Positions 42,950 through 53,533 are shown, numbered from the stretch's first letter. The stretch is 64,000 nt of DNA from Pseudomonas sp. BGr12 (GCF_030272895.1 NZ_JALRNF010000001.1:1-64000), one strand, 5' to 3'. Program-made: numbers and translations. The notes: generated by a model from the letters alone, not told the origin.

Positions 42950-44809
42950 ATGCTTCGTGCATTCGAACGAAGGCTCGACCCCTTCCCTCCCGACGAGGTG
43001 CCACCACCCCCCAAGGGCCTGTTCCGCTTCCTGTGGGCCTGCACACGGGGCGCCCGCGGCTACATTCTTGCATTTGCGCTGCTCAGTGCCGGTGTGTCGA
43101 TCTACGAAGCCTGGCTGTTTGCTTTCCTCGGCCAGGTCGTGGACCTGCTCTCGACCTGGCAGGCAGGGGGCGATGCGGCGGCGCAGGAGCGTCGCGTGTT
43201 GTGGGGCATGGGTATCGTCATGCTGGCCAGCATCGGGCTGGTGGCATTGCGCACCATGGTGCAGCACCAGATATTGGCGATCAACCTGCCCTTGCGCCTG
43301 CGCTGGGACTTCCACCGCTTGATGCTGCGGCAAAGCCTGTCGTTCTTTTCCGATGAGTTTTCCGGCCGGGTCACCACCAAGGTCATGCAGACCGCGCTGG
43401 CGGTGCGCGACCTGCTGTTCACCCTGATCGAGATCGTCCCCGGGATCGGGGTGTATTTCATTGCGATCATCGCCCTGGCCGGCGGTTTCGCCCTGAAACT
43501 GATGCTGCCTTTCATTGCCTGGGTGGTGTTGTTCGGCCTGGCCATGCTGTACTTCGTGCCCCGACTGGGGAAAGTCGGCCAGGAACAGGCCGATGCGCGG
43601 GCGATGATGACCGGGCGGATCTCGGATGCCTACACCAACATCACGACGGTGAAGCTGTTCTCCCACTCCAATCGTGAAGCGCACTTCGCCCGTGCCGCGA
43701 TGGAGGACTTCAAGCACACCGGCTTTCGCCAGATGCGCCTGGTCAGCCAGTTCGAGATCGTCAACCAGGCCCTGGTGGTGGCATTGATCATGGCCGCCGG
43801 GGGTTATGCCCTGTGGCTGTGGCACCAGGGCGAGGTCGGCGCCGGTGCCGTGGCGGCCATCACGGCCATGGCGCTGCGGATCAATGGCATGTCGCACTGG
43901 ATCATGTGGCAGATGACCTCGCTGTTCGAGAGCATCGGCACCGTGCACGACGGCATGGCCACCCTCACCCGCGGTCCCAAGGTCAAGGATGCGCCGGATG
44001 CGGGTGTCCTGGTGACCTCTGGCGGGGCAGTCACCTTCGACAAGGTGAGCTTCAACTACAACGGCGAACGCCAGGTGCTCGATGGCCTGAGCCTGAGCAT
44101 TCGCCCGGGTGAAAAGATCGGCCTGGTAGGCCGCTCCGGCGCGGGCAAGTCCACGCTGATCAACTTGCTGCTGCGCTTCTATGATGTCGACAGCGGGCAG
44201 ATTCGCATCGACGGCCAGGACATTTCGCAGGTGACGCAAGACAGCCTGCGCAGCGCCATCGGCATGGTTACCCAGGATACCTCACTGTTGCACCGCTCCA
44301 TCCGCGACAACATCGCCTACGGCCGGCCCGATGCGACCGACGCGCAAATCCGTAGCGCCGCGGCCAGTGCCCAGGCCGATGAGTTCATCAGCCAACTCAG
44401 CGACCGGCAAGGCCATACCGGCTACGACACCCTGGTGGGCGAGCGCGGCATCAAGCTTTCCGGCGGCCAGCGCCAGCGCGTCGCGATTGCCCGGGTGATG
44501 CTCAAGAACGCGCCGATCCTGCTGCTCGACGAGGCCACCAGCGCGCTGGACTCCGAAGTCGAAGTGGCCATCCAGGAAAGCCTCGACGAGATGATGAAGG
44601 GCAAGACCGTGATCGCCATCGCCCATCGGCTGTCGACGATTGCGGCCATGGACCGGCTGGTGGTCATGGATGAGGGCCGCATCATCGAACAAGGTACCCA
44701 CAACGAACTGCTGGCGAAAAACGGCATCTATGCGCAGCTGTGGCACCACCAGAGTGGCGGGTTCCTGGGTGAGGATCGGGGCGTGGCCGAGGCGATGGAT
44801 CAGGCGTGA
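42950..44809 (+). CDS. ABC exporter with fused permease and ATPase (MsbA/MDR type)
   Basis: This 619-residue half-transporter has an N-terminal six-helix exporter domain (about 30-330) and a C-terminal nucleotide-binding domain. The latter carries Walker A GRSGAGKSTL, signature LSGGQRQRVAIARVML and Walker B ILLLDEATSALD. It works as a homodimer exporting lipids, drugs or peptides; the substrate is unknown. The ATG at 42950 (MLRAFERR) lies behind GGAG and starts the cytoplasmic lead-in. Its last 10 bases overlap the convergent LysR gene. Confidence 0.9.
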   Translation: MLRAFERRLDPFPPDEVPPPPKGLFRFLWACTRGARGYILAFALLSAGVSIYEAWLFAFLGQVVDLLSTWQAGGDAAAQERRVLWGMGIVMLASIGLVALRTMVQHQILAINLPLRLRWDFHRLMLRQSLSFFSDEFSGRVTTKVMQTALAVRDLLFTLIEIVPGIGVYFIAIIALAGGFALKLMLPFIAWVVLFGLAMLYFVPRLGKVGQEQADARAMMTGRISDAYTNITTVKLFSHSNREAHFARAAMEDFKHTGFRQMRLVSQFEIVNQALVVALIMAAGGYALWLWHQGEVGAGAVAAITAMALRINGMSHWIMWQMTSLFESIGTVHDGMATLTRGPKVKDAPDAGVLVTSGGAVTFDKVSFNYNGERQVLDGLSLSIRPGEKIGLVGRSGAGKSTLINLLLRFYDVDSGQIRIDGQDISQVTQDSLRSAIGMVTQDTSLLHRSIRDNIAYGRPDATDAQIRSAAASAQADEFISQLSDRQGHTGYDTLVGERGIKLSGGQRQRVAIARVMLKNAPILLLDEATSALDSEVEVAIQESLDEMMKGKTVIAIAHRLSTIAAMDRLVVMDEGRIIEQGTHNELLAKNGIYAQLWHHQSGGFLGEDRGVAEAMDQA

Positions 44810-45726
44810 GTTGCGCGCGTGGGCATCGTTGCCGGCGGTAGCGTCTCCAGGGCACTGGCGAGGAAGTCCACGAACACCCGGACCTTCTGCGATACATGCC
44901 TGTGGCTCGCGTACAAGGCATAGATCGAGCGCCGAGGCATGGACTGCCCGGGGAGCAGTTGCAGCAACTGGCCACTGTCGAGCAGGGGCTGGGCGATGAA
45001 CGAAGGCAGCGCGCCGATGCCAAGGCCGGCCAGGAGCATATCGCTCAGCATCAGGCTGTTGTCGACCGCAAGGCGCACTGGCAGCTCCAATCGACTGTTG
45101 CCTTGCGGGCCCTGTAGATGCCAACTGCCGGGATGCTCAGCCAGGCGATAGGCCAGACAACTGTGCGCCCGCAGGTCGTCGACGCTGTGCGGCGTGCCGT
45201 GGGCCTGCAGGTAGGCCGGTGCAGCGCAGATGACCTGCTCGATCTCACCCAGGCGCCTGGCGACCAGCGAAGAGTCCGGCAAGTGGCTGCGAATCCGCAG
45301 CGATACATCGAAGCCCTCGCTGACCACATCCAGCAGGCGGTCGTCGAGGGTGAGCTCGACCTTGAGCTGCGGGTAGCGCTGCATGAACGCCACCAGGATC
45401 GGCGACAGCACCTTGAGGCCGAACGACAACGGTGCGTTGACCCGCAGACGGCCACTGGGCTCGCTGGAGCCGCTTTGGGTCGCACGCTCCAGGGCGTCCA
45501 GCTCATCCAGCAGGTGGCAGCATTCGCTGAAGTAGGCCTGGCCCGCCTCGGACAGGCTCATGCGGCGGGTGGTGCGCAGCAGCAACAGGCTGCCCAGGCG
45601 TTCCTCGAGCTGGCGCACCTGCTTGCTCACCGCCGCCGTGGATTGCCCCAGGTCCACAGCAGCCAGGCTGAAGCTGCCGCGCTCCACCACGCGGCGAAAG
45701 GTACGCATGGCCAGCAACACATCCAT
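44800..45726 (-). CDS. LysR-family regulator (CrgA/DmlR-like)
   Basis: This 308-residue regulator has an N-terminal helix-turn-helix (MRTFRRVVERGSFSLAAVDL then STAAVSKQVRQLEERLGSL) and a PBP2 effector domain. It is divergent from the cyclase-family hydrolase gene at 45827 across 100 bp, so it probably regulates that gene. AT-rich direct repeats of GATTATCTATGATTC type lie in the intergenic stretch. The effector is unknown. Confidence 0.87.
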   Translation of the reverse strand: MDVLLAMRTFRRVVERGSFSLAAVDLGQSTAAVSKQVRQLEERLGSLLLLRTTRRMSLSEAGQAYFSECCHLLDELDALERATQSGSSEPSGRLRVNAPLSFGLKVLSPILVAFMQRYPQLKVELTLDDRLLDVVSEGFDVSLRIRSHLPDSSLVARRLGEIEQVICAAPAYLQAHGTPHSVDDLRAHSCLAYRLAEHPGSWHLQGPQGNSRLELPVRLAVDNSLMLSDMLLAGLGIGALPSFIAQPLLDSGQLLQLLPGQSMPRRSIYALYASHRHVSQKVRVFVDFLASALETLPPATMPTRATHA

Positions 45727-45826
45727 ATTTTTTCTCCTGGGTTGAATATCAATTAACCAGACGCCTGATTATCTATGATTCAGCAGCCAATAACATGACC
45801 ACTCCCCCCCTTTGAGGCGTCATGTC

Positions 45827-46825
45827 ATGCAGCAGCGTTCGTGGATCAAAAACTTTACCGGGCTGGCCGTGTTGTCGGTGCTCGGCTCACTGTACAGCGC
45901 CGGGGCGCTGGCCAAGCCCGAGGTGGGTATCAGCCCCTGGGGGGAGAAAGACGAGATCGGGCGCCTGAACCTGATGACCCCGCAGTCGCAGGCGGCGATC
46001 ATGGCCCGGGTCAATGGCGCCCAGGCCTATGACCTGGCGGTGGAGTACTTTGTCGGCATGCCCAGCTGGCAAGCCGCGGGCGACCCGCCCTACCAGATGT
46101 GGATGACCCACACCCCCCACGGCAACGTGATCGCCGACCCGATGAAGGTTGGCGAACCGATGAACCAGTACGTCAGCTACAGCGGCTCGGCGGTGTCCAT
46201 GTATGCCCACATGGGCACCCATATCGACGCGCTCAACCACTTCGGCCTCAACGGCAAGATCTGGAACGGCTTTCGTGCCGATGAGCACCTGGGTGATCGT
46301 GGCTGGACTGTCACCGGCGCCGAGAAACTGCCACCGATCATCGCCCGCGGGGTCATGATCGATGTCGCGGCGGCCAAGGGCCTGGAGCAATTGGCGGACA
46401 ACTACCGCGTCACCCGCAGCGATCTGCAGCAGGCGCTGAGCAAGCAAGGCGTGGTGCTGGAAAAAGGCGACGTGGTGCTGATCCGTACCGGGCGCATGCG
46501 TGACTATGAAAACGCCCAGACCTACATGGCCAACCCGCCGGGCCTGAGCCTGGATGCGGCGAAATTCCTGGTCAAGGACAGCGGCGCGATGGTGGTCGGT
46601 GCCGATAACCTGAGCTTCGAGACCTTCCCCTCGGAGGTCGAGGGCAACTACCTGCCGGTGCATACCTACCTGTTGGCCATGCAGGGCACGCCGATCATCG
46701 AACTGGTGAATCTGGAAGGTTTGTCCAGGGACCGGGTCTATCAATTCGCCTTTGTCGGGGCCTCGTTGAAGTTGCGCGGCGCCGATGCCGCGCCGATGCG
46801 GCCGATGGCCTTGCCGATCCGCTGA
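45827..46825 (+). CDS. Exported cyclase-family (kynurenine-formamidase-like) hydrolase
   Basis: This 332-residue protein of the Cyclase family (PF04199) has a signal peptide (about residues 1-29, VLSVLGSLYSAGALA/KP). The metal-binding H-x-G-T-H-x-D motif is present in YAHMGTHIDALNHFG. VVLIRTGRM and ADNLSFETFPSE are further family motifs. Most family members hydrolyse N-formylkynurenine or cyclise/hydrolyse small amides in the cytoplasm; this one is predicted to be periplasmic. The ATG at 45827 follows TTGAGGCG at about 10 nt. The substrate is unknown. Confidence 0.82.
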   Translation: MQQRSWIKNFTGLAVLSVLGSLYSAGALAKPEVGISPWGEKDEIGRLNLMTPQSQAAIMARVNGAQAYDLAVEYFVGMPSWQAAGDPPYQMWMTHTPHGNVIADPMKVGEPMNQYVSYSGSAVSMYAHMGTHIDALNHFGLNGKIWNGFRADEHLGDRGWTVTGAEKLPPIIARGVMIDVAAAKGLEQLADNYRVTRSDLQQALSKQGVVLEKGDVVLIRTGRMRDYENAQTYMANPPGLSLDAAKFLVKDSGAMVVGADNLSFETFPSEVEGNYLPVHTYLLAMQGTPIIELVNLEGLSRDRVYQFAFVGASLKLRGADAAPMRPMALPIR

Positions 46826-46925
46826 GGGTACGGCGCCACGTTGTCAGGAGGGTGCCATGCCAATAGCCTCTGTGTCCTTCTGACGCGCTTGTCTTGGAGG
46901 TTCACTTCCAGTGCAGGTTAAAGCT

Positions 46926-48335
46926 TTAACGGTGCAAGCGATCGCTAACCGGCTGCCTACCAACAGGAAAAGCAATGTGGAAGGCGGTCATTTGTTCAGA
47001 CGAGGTGCACCAGACCTTGCCTCGGTGCGCTTGGACGATGGAACGGGTTATGGCGAGTCCGAGCCCCGCATTACTGGGGCCTCCTTCGCGCCTCGCCGGG
47101 TCGGCCCGGTAGAAGCGATCGAAAATCCTGTTGATGTGCTGCGGGTCAATGGTGGCTCCGCTGTTGCTGATAGTGAGGGTCACATTGTCTGCGGTTTGCT
47201 GGATTTGCACCGAGATTTCGTTGCCCTGCGGTGTGTACCGCAGGGCATTTGAGAGGATGTTGGAAACAGCTCGGTCGATCATGAGTCTGTCTCCACAGAC
47301 AATCCCCTTCCCTTGCAGCGTTAGGCGTATATCCCGATCCTCAGCGAGCAATTGGTAGAACTCGAAGAGCTTGGAGACGAGGCCGTCAAGTTCGATGTCG
47401 ACCTGCTCAGGGATGATGAGCCCGTTATCGGCATTCGCGAGGAAGAGCATGTCATCGATCATTCGAGACATTCGCTTCAGTTCCTCCAGATTCGAGTACA
47501 AGTTGTCCTCATACGCGTCTAAATCACGCTTTCTGGTCAACACGACCTCAGTGTGGGTCAACAGGTTGCTAACCGGGGTTCGTAGCTCGTGTGCGATATC
47601 GGCCGAGAAATTGGATAGGCGAATGAAGGCATCTTCCAAGCGTGCGAGCATTCCATTGAAGGACAAGATCAGTGCTTGAAGCTCGAGTGGCACAGGCTCC
47701 AGGGGGATGCGCTCCTGGAGTGACCCGGCAGACATTGAGGTCGCAACCTTCGTGATCCGCTCGACGGGGCGCAGCCCACTTTTCGCGACCAGCCATCCCA
47801 AGCCCGCACTGACCAATGCGCTGATAACCAGGCCAAAGCCAAACCAGCGTTGCAGGGTTTCAAAGAAATGCGCGTGGCTGGTGATATCCAGCATTAGCAT
47901 GATGGTACCGGGGGCCTGTTCGCCTTGGATCACTACTTGAGAGGTGACGCCGCGGAAATTATGGGATTGGTCCTGCCATTCCCATATGTCGTCCTGGCCG
48001 GCACGCTTGTAGTGATCGGGGATCGGTACGGCTTTGAGGTCTGAAAACAGTACATCGCCATTTGAGGTAAGGATCTGCGCGGTCAGGTCCTGATGGGCGC
48101 CCAGCAATGCGCGCAGTTGCAGGCGCAGCGCTTCCAGACTTGTCCCTGGCGTCTGGATTGAAAGGATGTGTCTTGCCGACTCCAGTTTCTCGGACAGCGC
48201 CTGTTCATCAAGCATGCGAAAGTGATGCTGGCTCAGCATGTTGAAACTCATGCCGGCGACCACCAGTACAGCGATGACCGCGAACATGATCATCAGGGTC
48301 AGACGCTTGACGAGTGAGGACCTGGAGAGCATCAC
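46926..48335 (-). CDS. copS: Copper-responsive sensor histidine kinase CopS
   Basis: This 469-residue kinase is of the heavy-metal-sensor (CusS/CopS) type. It has a first transmembrane helix at about 14-34 ([20 protein letters not shown]), a periplasmic sensing loop, a second helix near 170-190 and HAMP. The H box is [36 protein letters not shown] is the N box and [14 protein letters not shown] is the G2 box. It overlaps copR by 4 bases. It is less GC-rich than the flanking core genes. With CopR it should switch on the divergent copA operon when periplasmic copper rises. Confidence 0.92.
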   Translation of the reverse strand: MMLSRSSLVKRLTLMIMFAVIAVLVVAGMSFNMLSQHHFRMLDEQALSEKLESARHILSIQTPGTSLEALRLQLRALLGAHQDLTAQILTSNGDVLFSDLKAVPIPDHYKRAGQDDIWEWQDQSHNFRGVTSQVVIQGEQAPGTIMLMLDITSHAHFFETLQRWFGFGLVISALVSAGLGWLVAKSGLRPVERITKVATSMSAGSLQERIPLEPVPLELQALILSFNGMLARLEDAFIRLSNFSADIAHELRTPVSNLLTHTEVVLTRKRDLDAYEDNLYSNLEELKRMSRMIDDMLFLANADNGLIIPEQVDIELDGLVSKLFEFYQLLAEDRDIRLTLQGKGIVCGDRLMIDRAVSNILSNALRYTPQGNEISVQIQQTADNVTLTISNSGATIDPQHINRIFDRFYRADPARREGGPSNAGLGLAITRSIVQAHRGKVWCTSSEQMTAFHIAFPVGRQPVSDRLHR

Positions 48336-49009
48336 TCCGGTGCATCCATCATGTAGCCCATGCCTCGGGCCGTGTGAATGAGCTTGGGAGCGAAGTCGTC
48401 ATCAATCTTTGCCCGCAACCGTCGTATCGCCACCTCGATCACATTGGTGTCGCTGTCGAAATTCATGTCCCACACCTGAGAGGCAATCAGGGACTTGGGC
48501 AGTACCTCTCCACGCCGGCGCATCAAAAGCTCCAGAAGTGAAAATTCCTTCGCGGTCAGGTCGATTCGTTTGCCATTTCGTGTAGCACGTCGCTTGAGAA
48601 GATCGACCTCAAGGTCGGCCATCTTCAGGATGGTCTGAGTGGGTGAGCTGGTGCCTCGCCGCAATAAGGTTCGCACCCGAGCCAGTAGCTCCGAGAAGGC
48701 GAAGGGCTTGATCAGATAGTCATCGGCTCCCAGCTCAAGGCCTTTCACCCGATCCTCCACGCCATCCCTCGCCGTCAGAAACAAGACCGGGACGTCTTTG
48801 CCCGCCGCGCGAACCATTCGCAGGACTTCCCAGCCATCCAGCCCGGGCATCATTACGTCGAGAATCAACAGGTCGTAGCTTTCGCTCAGTGCATATTGAA
48901 GGGCATCGGTACCCGTGAGGACTCGATCGACGGTGAAGCCTGCCTCTGCAAGACCCTGCTGCAAATAGGCTCCGGTTTTAGGCTCATCCTCGGCTACGAG
49001 TAGTTTCAT
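48332..49009 (-). CDS. copR: Copper response regulator CopR
   Basis: This 225-residue OmpR-family regulator has a receiver domain (acidic pair in VAEDEPKTG, phosphoacceptor Asp in [16 protein letters not shown], Lys in [17 protein letters not shown]). A winged-helix domain follows ([20 protein letters not shown]). The sequence matches CusR/CopR proteins. It is translated just before copS (4-base overlap). It binds cop boxes; three candidate sites lie in the divergent region before copA. Confidence 0.93.
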   Translation of the reverse strand: MKLLVAEDEPKTGAYLQQGLAEAGFTVDRVLTGTDALQYALSESYDLLILDVMMPGLDGWEVLRMVRAAGKDVPVLFLTARDGVEDRVKGLELGADDYLIKPFAFSELLARVRTLLRRGTSSPTQTILKMADLEVDLLKRRATRNGKRIDLTAKEFSLLELLMRRRGEVLPKSLIASQVWDMNFDSDTNVIEVAIRRLRAKIDDDFAPKLIHTARGMGYMMDAPE

Positions 49010-49070
49010 GCGCTGCGCCCCAAAGGTGTACCTGTCCAGTTTGCAGCAAAAAAGCCAGCCAACCAGAAGC

Positions 49071-49260
49071 TGACGCAAAAGTAATGTTGGCATCAGCCAG
49101 CTGTCAGGACCTGAGGGTACGCAGCAGCATGCAGGCGCATCGTCAATCAAACGCGAAACCTGACACAACTGTAATGTCGAGCTCAGCTTTCTGAAAGCGC
49201 AGCATGGCTAATGTGCCCCCAAGCATGAGCGCTGCTGAGCCTGGCTTACAGAAATGTAAT
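49071..49260. promoter_or_regulatory. Cop-box-like repeats in the copR-copA divergent region
   Basis: TGACGCAAAAGTAATGT at 49071-49087 and TGACACAACTGTAATGT at 49161-49177 are near-identical direct repeats spaced by 90 bp. A third site, TTACAGAAATGTAA (49246-49259), is a palindromic variant. They resemble CopR/CusR boxes (TGACA..TGTAAT type). The whole gap 49010-49423 has no supported gene. Confidence 0.6.
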
Positions 49261-49423
49261 CACTGCCCAATCTGTTCTGTGGCAGTTTCAGCTTGCTCGT
49301 TCCCGCCGCGGCCTGTGCTTTGCGAAGTCAACAAGGCTTGTGGGAATCCCAAGGAAACCGGGGCACGCGATATCGAAAAGCCCTGGATATCAGCGAATTA
49401 CCTGAATGACTGGACACTACGGC

Positions 49424-51265
49424 ATGCAAAGCAAAACCACGAGACGGTCTTTCGTCAAAGGCCTGGCCGCTACTGGCGTACTGGGTGGACTGGGCATGTG
49501 GCGCACGCCGGTCTGGGCCGTGACCAGCCCTGGCCAACCTAACGTGCTGACAGGCACCGAATTCGATCTGCACATCGGTGAGTTACCGGTCAACATTACC
49601 GGAGCGGCTCGTACGGCCATGGCAATCAACGGCTCGCTCCCCGGACCGATTCTTCGTTGGCGTGAAGGTGACACTGTCACGCTCCGAGTACGCAACCGCT
49701 TGAAGCAGGACACGTCGATCCATTGGCACGGCATCATCCTGCCGGCCAACATGGACGGAGTACCGGGCCTGAGCTTCCATGGCATCGCACCCGATGGCAT
49801 GTATGAATACAAGTTCAAGGTCCATCAGAATGGCACCTATTGGTACCACAGCCATTCCGGGCTGCAGGAGCAGGTCGGGGTGTACGGGGCATTGGTCATC
49901 GATGCCAAGGAACCCGAGCCGTTCACCTACGATCGCGATTACGTGGTCATGCTCAGCGACTGGACTGATGAGGATCCTGCCAGGGTATTGTCCAAGCTCA
50001 AGAAGCAGTCGGACTATTACAACTTCCACAAGCGCACGGTTGGCGACTTCGTCAATGATGTAAGCGAGATGGGATGGTCGGCGGCGGTGGCGGATCGGAA
50101 GATGTGGGCCGAGATGAAAATGAGCCCAACCGATCTTGCCGACGTGAGCGGCTATACCTACACCTATCTCATGAATGGCCAGGCCCCGGACGGTAACTGG
50201 ACCGGCATCTTCAAGCCGGGTGAAAAAATCCGCCTGCGTTTTATCAACGCTTCGGCCATGACGTACTTCGATGTGCGTATCCCTGGTTTGAAAATGACCG
50301 TAGTTGCAGCCGACGGACTGCATGTCAAACCCGTGAAGGTCGATGAATTGCGCATCGCCGTCGCCGAAACCTACGATGTCATCGTCGAGCCGGACGACGC
50401 ACAGGCTTACACCATTTTCGCGCAATCCATGGACCGTACCGGGTACTCCAGGGGCACATTGGCCGTGCGCGAAGGCATGCAAGCCCCGGTACCAGCAGTT
50501 GATCCACGCCCAGTCATCTCGATGGGCGATATGGGCATGGATCACGGCGGCATGAGTGGGATGGACCATGGCAGCATGGCCGGTTCGGACCACAGCAAGA
50601 TGGCTGGCATGGACCATGGCAGCATGGCCGGCATGGACCATGGCAGCATGGCCGGCATGGTCCATGGCAGCATGGCCGGCATGGACCATGGCAGCATGGC
50701 CGGCATGGACCATGGCAGCATGGCCGGTACGGACGGCGCCATGCAGACTCACCCTGCTTCAGAAACCAACAACCCCTTGGTCGACATGCAGACGATGACC
50801 CCGACGCCCAAGTTGAGCGATCCGGGCATCGGGCTGCGCAACAATGGGCGTCGCGTTCTTACCTATGCAGATCTGCGAAGCACCTTCCCTGATCCAGACG
50901 GACGGGCGCCGGGGCGTACCATCGAGCTTCATCTGACTGGACACATGGAAAAGTTCGCCTGGTCCTTTGACGGTATCAAATTCTCGGACGCCGAACCCCT
51001 GCGTCTCAAATATGGTGAGCGCCTTCGCATCACCTTGGTCAATGACACCATGATGACTCATCCCATCCATCTCCATGGCATGTGGAGCGACCTGGAGGAT
51101 GAGGACGGTAACTTCATGGTCCGAAAACACACCATCGACATGCCACCCGGCTCGAAACGAAGTTATCGCGTCACTGCAGATGCTTTGGGTCGTTGGGCCT
51201 ATCACTGCCACCTGCTGTTCCACATGGAAATGGGCATGTTCCGAGAAGTCCGTGTGGACGAATGA
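49424..51265 (+). CDS. copA: Periplasmic multicopper oxidase CopA
   Basis: This 613-residue multicopper oxidase detoxifies copper by oxidising Cu(I) or binding it in the periplasm. A Tat signal is visible ([18 protein letters not shown]). Copper motifs are HWHG ([10 protein letters not shown]), HSH ([13 protein letters not shown]), HPIHLHG and the C-terminal [13 protein letters not shown] Met-rich insert of eight [12 protein letters not shown] octapeptides (about residues 372-435) provides extra copper sites. The ATG at 49424 is the usual CopA start. It heads an operon with a Met/His-rich protein, copB and a cytochrome c. It should be under CopRS control. Confidence 0.94.
   Translation: MQSKTTRRSFVKGLAATGVLGGLGMWRTPVWAVTSPGQPNVLTGTEFDLHIGELPVNITGAARTAMAINGSLPGPILRWREGDTVTLRVRNRLKQDTSIHWHGIILPANMDGVPGLSFHGIAPDGMYEYKFKVHQNGTYWYHSHSGLQEQVGVYGALVIDAKEPEPFTYDRDYVVMLSDWTDEDPARVLSKLKKQSDYYNFHKRTVGDFVNDVSEMGWSAAVADRKMWAEMKMSPTDLADVSGYTYTYLMNGQAPDGNWTGIFKPGEKIRLRFINASAMTYFDVRIPGLKMTVVAADGLHVKPVKVDELRIAVAETYDVIVEPDDAQAYTIFAQSMDRTGYSRGTLAVREGMQAPVPAVDPRPVISMGDMGMDHGGMSGMDHGSMAGSDHSKMAGMDHGSMAGMDHGSMAGMVHGSMAGMDHGSMAGMDHGSMAGTDGAMQTHPASETNNPLVDMQTMTPTPKLSDPGIGLRNNGRRVLTYADLRSTFPDPDGRAPGRTIELHLTGHMEKFAWSFDGIKFSDAEPLRLKYGERLRITLVNDTMMTHPIHLHGMWSDLEDEDGNFMVRKHTIDMPPGSKRSYRVTADALGRWAYHCHLLFHMEMGMFREVRVDE
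50537..50728 (+). repeat. Eight 24-bp tandem repeats within copA
   Basis: Eight consecutive 24-bp units encode octapeptides of the pattern M-D-H-G-S-M-A-G, with variants [16 protein letters not shown] and MVHGSMAG. The last five or six units are almost identical at the DNA level, which implies recent slippage. The motif is a copper-binding Met/His array. Confidence 0.85.
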
Positions 51266-51279
51266 ACTGGAGAATCGAG

Positions 51280-51639
51280 ATGAGCAAACCAATGAAACGC
51301 AGCGCCTTTTTCTTCTCTGCCGCCATGGTAGGTCTGATGGCTGTTTATGCCCCTTCCTCATGGTCCGGCGAAAACCATGAGCAGCATACGCAGAAGTCTT
51401 CAGATGCGACGAAATCCAGCGACGCAGTCAAGGGCTCCCAGGGCAAGCAAACTCAAGGAATGAATCATGAAGGCATGGACCATGGCGCTATGCAGGGCAT
51501 GGATCATGGCTCCATGAAGGGTATGGATCATGGCTCCATGAAGGGCATGGATCATGGCTCGATGCAAGGCATGGATCACAGCAAAATGATGGACTCGCAG
51601 GGCGGCGACAAAGCTAAGGCAGGGAAAGATGGTCAATAG
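51280..51639 (+). CDS. Small periplasmic Met/His-rich copper-binding protein
   Basis: This 119-residue protein has a Sec signal peptide (residues 1 to about 30, ending near APSSWSG). The rest is hydrophilic with five to six [13 protein letters not shown] repeats ([19 protein letters not shown] and on). It has no other domain. Its repeats match those in CopA and CopB on either side, so it is probably a periplasmic copper sponge or chaperone of the cop operon. The ATG at 51280 lies behind GGAGAATCGAG, 14 nt after the copA stop. Its 3' end overlaps copB by 11 bases. Confidence 0.75.
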   Translation: MSKPMKRSAFFFSAAMVGLMAVYAPSSWSGENHEQHTQKSSDATKSSDAVKGSQGKQTQGMNHEGMDHGAMQGMDHGSMKGMDHGSMKGMDHGSMQGMDHSKMMDSQGGDKAKAGKDGQ

Positions 51640-52651
51640 GCTGACACGACCACCGCTCCTGGCATTGACGGTGGCCCTCAGCGCACTGGGGGCAATGCCA
51701 AGCTTTGCGGCTGAAGAAATGGACCATTCGGCGATGGGGCATGGGTCCATGCAGGAAGGCATGGACGCCATGGATCACAGCAAGATGGGACATGGTCGAC
51801 CCAAGGCAACGCCTGCTGCGATGGACCATGGCAAGATGGACCATGGCAGCATGAACCATGGCAGCATGGAAGGGATGGATCACGGCTCCATGGATCATTC
51901 GAAAATGGACCACGGCGCTGCCGATGCGCCCACGATGACCAGTCGCACCCCGATTCCTGTGCTGACGGACGCAGACCGAAAAGCCGCATTTCCCCCATTG
52001 GCTGGACATGAGGTTCACGACAGCGGCATCAACAGCTTCTTCTTGCTGGATCAGCTCGAATATCAGGATGCAGACGAAGGCAGCACCCTGGCCTGGGACG
52101 CCTCGGGGTGGATCGGCGGTGATATCAACCGGCTGTGGATCCGCTCCGAGGGCGAGCGCACCAATGGCGTTACCGAGGACGCGGAACTACAGCTTCTGTA
52201 TGGGCGTTCCATCAGTCCTTGGTGGGATGTGGTGGCTGGCGTTCGCCAGGATTTCAAACCCGAGTCACCTCAGACCTGGGCAGCGTTTGGTGTCCAGGGC
52301 ATGGCGCTTTACGAATTTGAAGCTGAAGCCACCGCGTTTATTGGTGAAAATGGCCAGACTGCCGCGCGGTTGGAAGGCGAATACGACATTCTCCTGACCA
52401 ATCGCCTAATCCTCCAGCCCACTGCCGAAGCCAATTTCTATGGCAAAAACGACCCCGGGCGCGGAGTGGGTTCCGGCCTCGCCAATACGGAGGTCGGACT
52501 GCGCTTGCGGTATGAACTCGTTCGCCAGTTCGCACCTTACATCGGCGTGACCTGGAGCCGCTCCTACGGCAATACCGCAGACCTGATTCGCGACGACGAT
52601 GGGGATGTGGATGAAGCGCGTTTTGTTGCTGGCATTCGGATGTGGTTTTGA
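51629..52651 (+). CDS. copB: Outer-membrane copper resistance protein CopB
   Basis: This 340-residue protein has a signal peptide (about 1-28, [14 protein letters not shown]). An N-terminal Met/His-rich segment follows ([14 protein letters not shown] and similar, about 30-95). The C-terminal CopB beta-barrel domain includes [20 protein letters not shown] and ends FVAGIRMWF, with a terminal Phe typical of outer-membrane proteins. It is thought to bind or export copper at the outer membrane alongside CopA. It begins inside the upstream gene (11-base overlap), indicating coupling. Confidence 0.92.
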   Translation: MVNRLTRPPLLALTVALSALGAMPSFAAEEMDHSAMGHGSMQEGMDAMDHSKMGHGRPKATPAAMDHGKMDHGSMNHGSMEGMDHGSMDHSKMDHGAADAPTMTSRTPIPVLTDADRKAAFPPLAGHEVHDSGINSFFLLDQLEYQDADEGSTLAWDASGWIGGDINRLWIRSEGERTNGVTEDAELQLLYGRSISPWWDVVAGVRQDFKPESPQTWAAFGVQGMALYEFEAEATAFIGENGQTAARLEGEYDILLTNRLILQPTAEANFYGKNDPGRGVGSGLANTEVGLRLRYELVRQFAPYIGVTWSRSYGNTADLIRDDDGDVDEARFVAGIRMWF

Positions 52652-52660
52652 GAACCTGAC

Positions 52661-53374
52661 ATGAAAAAAACAATAACAACACTGGTGGCAGCAGGCGCTG
52701 TGGGGAGTGCGGCCGTGTTAGGTGGAGCGTATTTCGGCCTGGTGAACGTCGGTGCTGATGACCCTCACTTTCCGGCAGTCCATGCGTTCCTCGCCATGGC
52801 GCGGGATCGCTCTATCGAGGTTCGCGCACGCGATATCGCCGTACCGGACCTGAAAGATGAGGCGCTGATTCGCACAGGCGCAGGAAACTACAATGCCATG
52901 TGTATTGGCTGTCACCTCGCCCCTGGGGTGGATAAGACCGAGCTCAGCCAAGCGCTTTATCCAGCGCCTCCCAATCTCACCAGGACGGGTGTAGGCAATG
53001 ATCCCGCAGCTGCATTCTGGACCATAAAACACGGTATCAAGGCCACCGGCATGCCTGCCTGGGGCAAGAGCATGGGTGATCAGTACATCTGGGGTATTGT
53101 CGCGTTCCTTGATCAACTGCCGCAGATGAACGCAGAGCAGTACCAAGCACTGGTAGCAACCAGTGGTGGTCATCAGCATGGTGGTGGGGAAAGCGAGATG
53201 CACAATCATGAAGGCCAGCACGGCGGGAATGAGCCTGATCATCACAGCAAGGCGGCCTCCACAGGCCATCATGGCGGCCATGACGCGGGCGACGCTGATA
53301 GTGATCATCACTCCAAGCCCGGTGTGAAGGCGCATACACACAAAGATGGAAAGGAACACACCCATGGAAGCTGA
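52661..53374 (+). CDS. Cytochrome c with a His-rich tail, cop operon
   Basis: This 237-residue protein has an N-terminal membrane anchor or signal (about residues 5-28) and a single c-type heme motif CIGCH (MCIGCHLAPGVD). The axial Met is likely in ATGMPAWGKSM. After the cytochrome domain (about 60-160) comes a tail of about 75 residues with more than 20 His (GHHGGHDAGDADSDHHSKPG), a metal-binding extension. It starts 9 nt after copB, so it is part of the cop operon. It may pass electrons from Cu(I) oxidation by CopA or simply bind copper. Confidence 0.85.
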   Translation: MKKTITTLVAAGAVGSAAVLGGAYFGLVNVGADDPHFPAVHAFLAMARDRSIEVRARDIAVPDLKDEALIRTGAGNYNAMCIGCHLAPGVDKTELSQALYPAPPNLTRTGVGNDPAAAFWTIKHGIKATGMPAWGKSMGDQYIWGIVAFLDQLPQMNAEQYQALVATSGGHQHGGGESEMHNHEGQHGGNEPDHHSKAASTGHHGGHDAGDADSDHHSKPGVKAHTHKDGKEHTHGS

Positions 53375-53533
53375 CAGTCGCTCGCTCAGGTTGGCCGTCC
53401 TCGCTGCTTTCTAACGCTGCCACCCGTTCACGCAACAGCGCCGCCTCCCCTGTCGATGTGCACAGGGATGCCAGCGGGCTCGCCAGGAATGGAAGTGGGC
53501 AAAATCCAGGCCATCAACGCTATTTTTTTTCCA

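Noticed and set aside
46917..46930. Palindrome GTTAAAGCTTTAAC at the 3' end of copS, with a MerR-promoter-like stretch before it
   Set aside because: It overlaps the end of copS and points antisense; spacing does not fit a MerR-type promoter and no MerR gene is near.
49204..49542. A 112-codon frame in the copR-copA intergenic region
   Set aside because: It has no domain or ribosome binding site and runs into copA in another frame, across likely operator sites.
50537..50728. Regular short repeats in copA as a possible CRISPR array
   Set aside because: The repeats are in-frame octapeptide codons without unique spacers and encode a known copper-binding motif.
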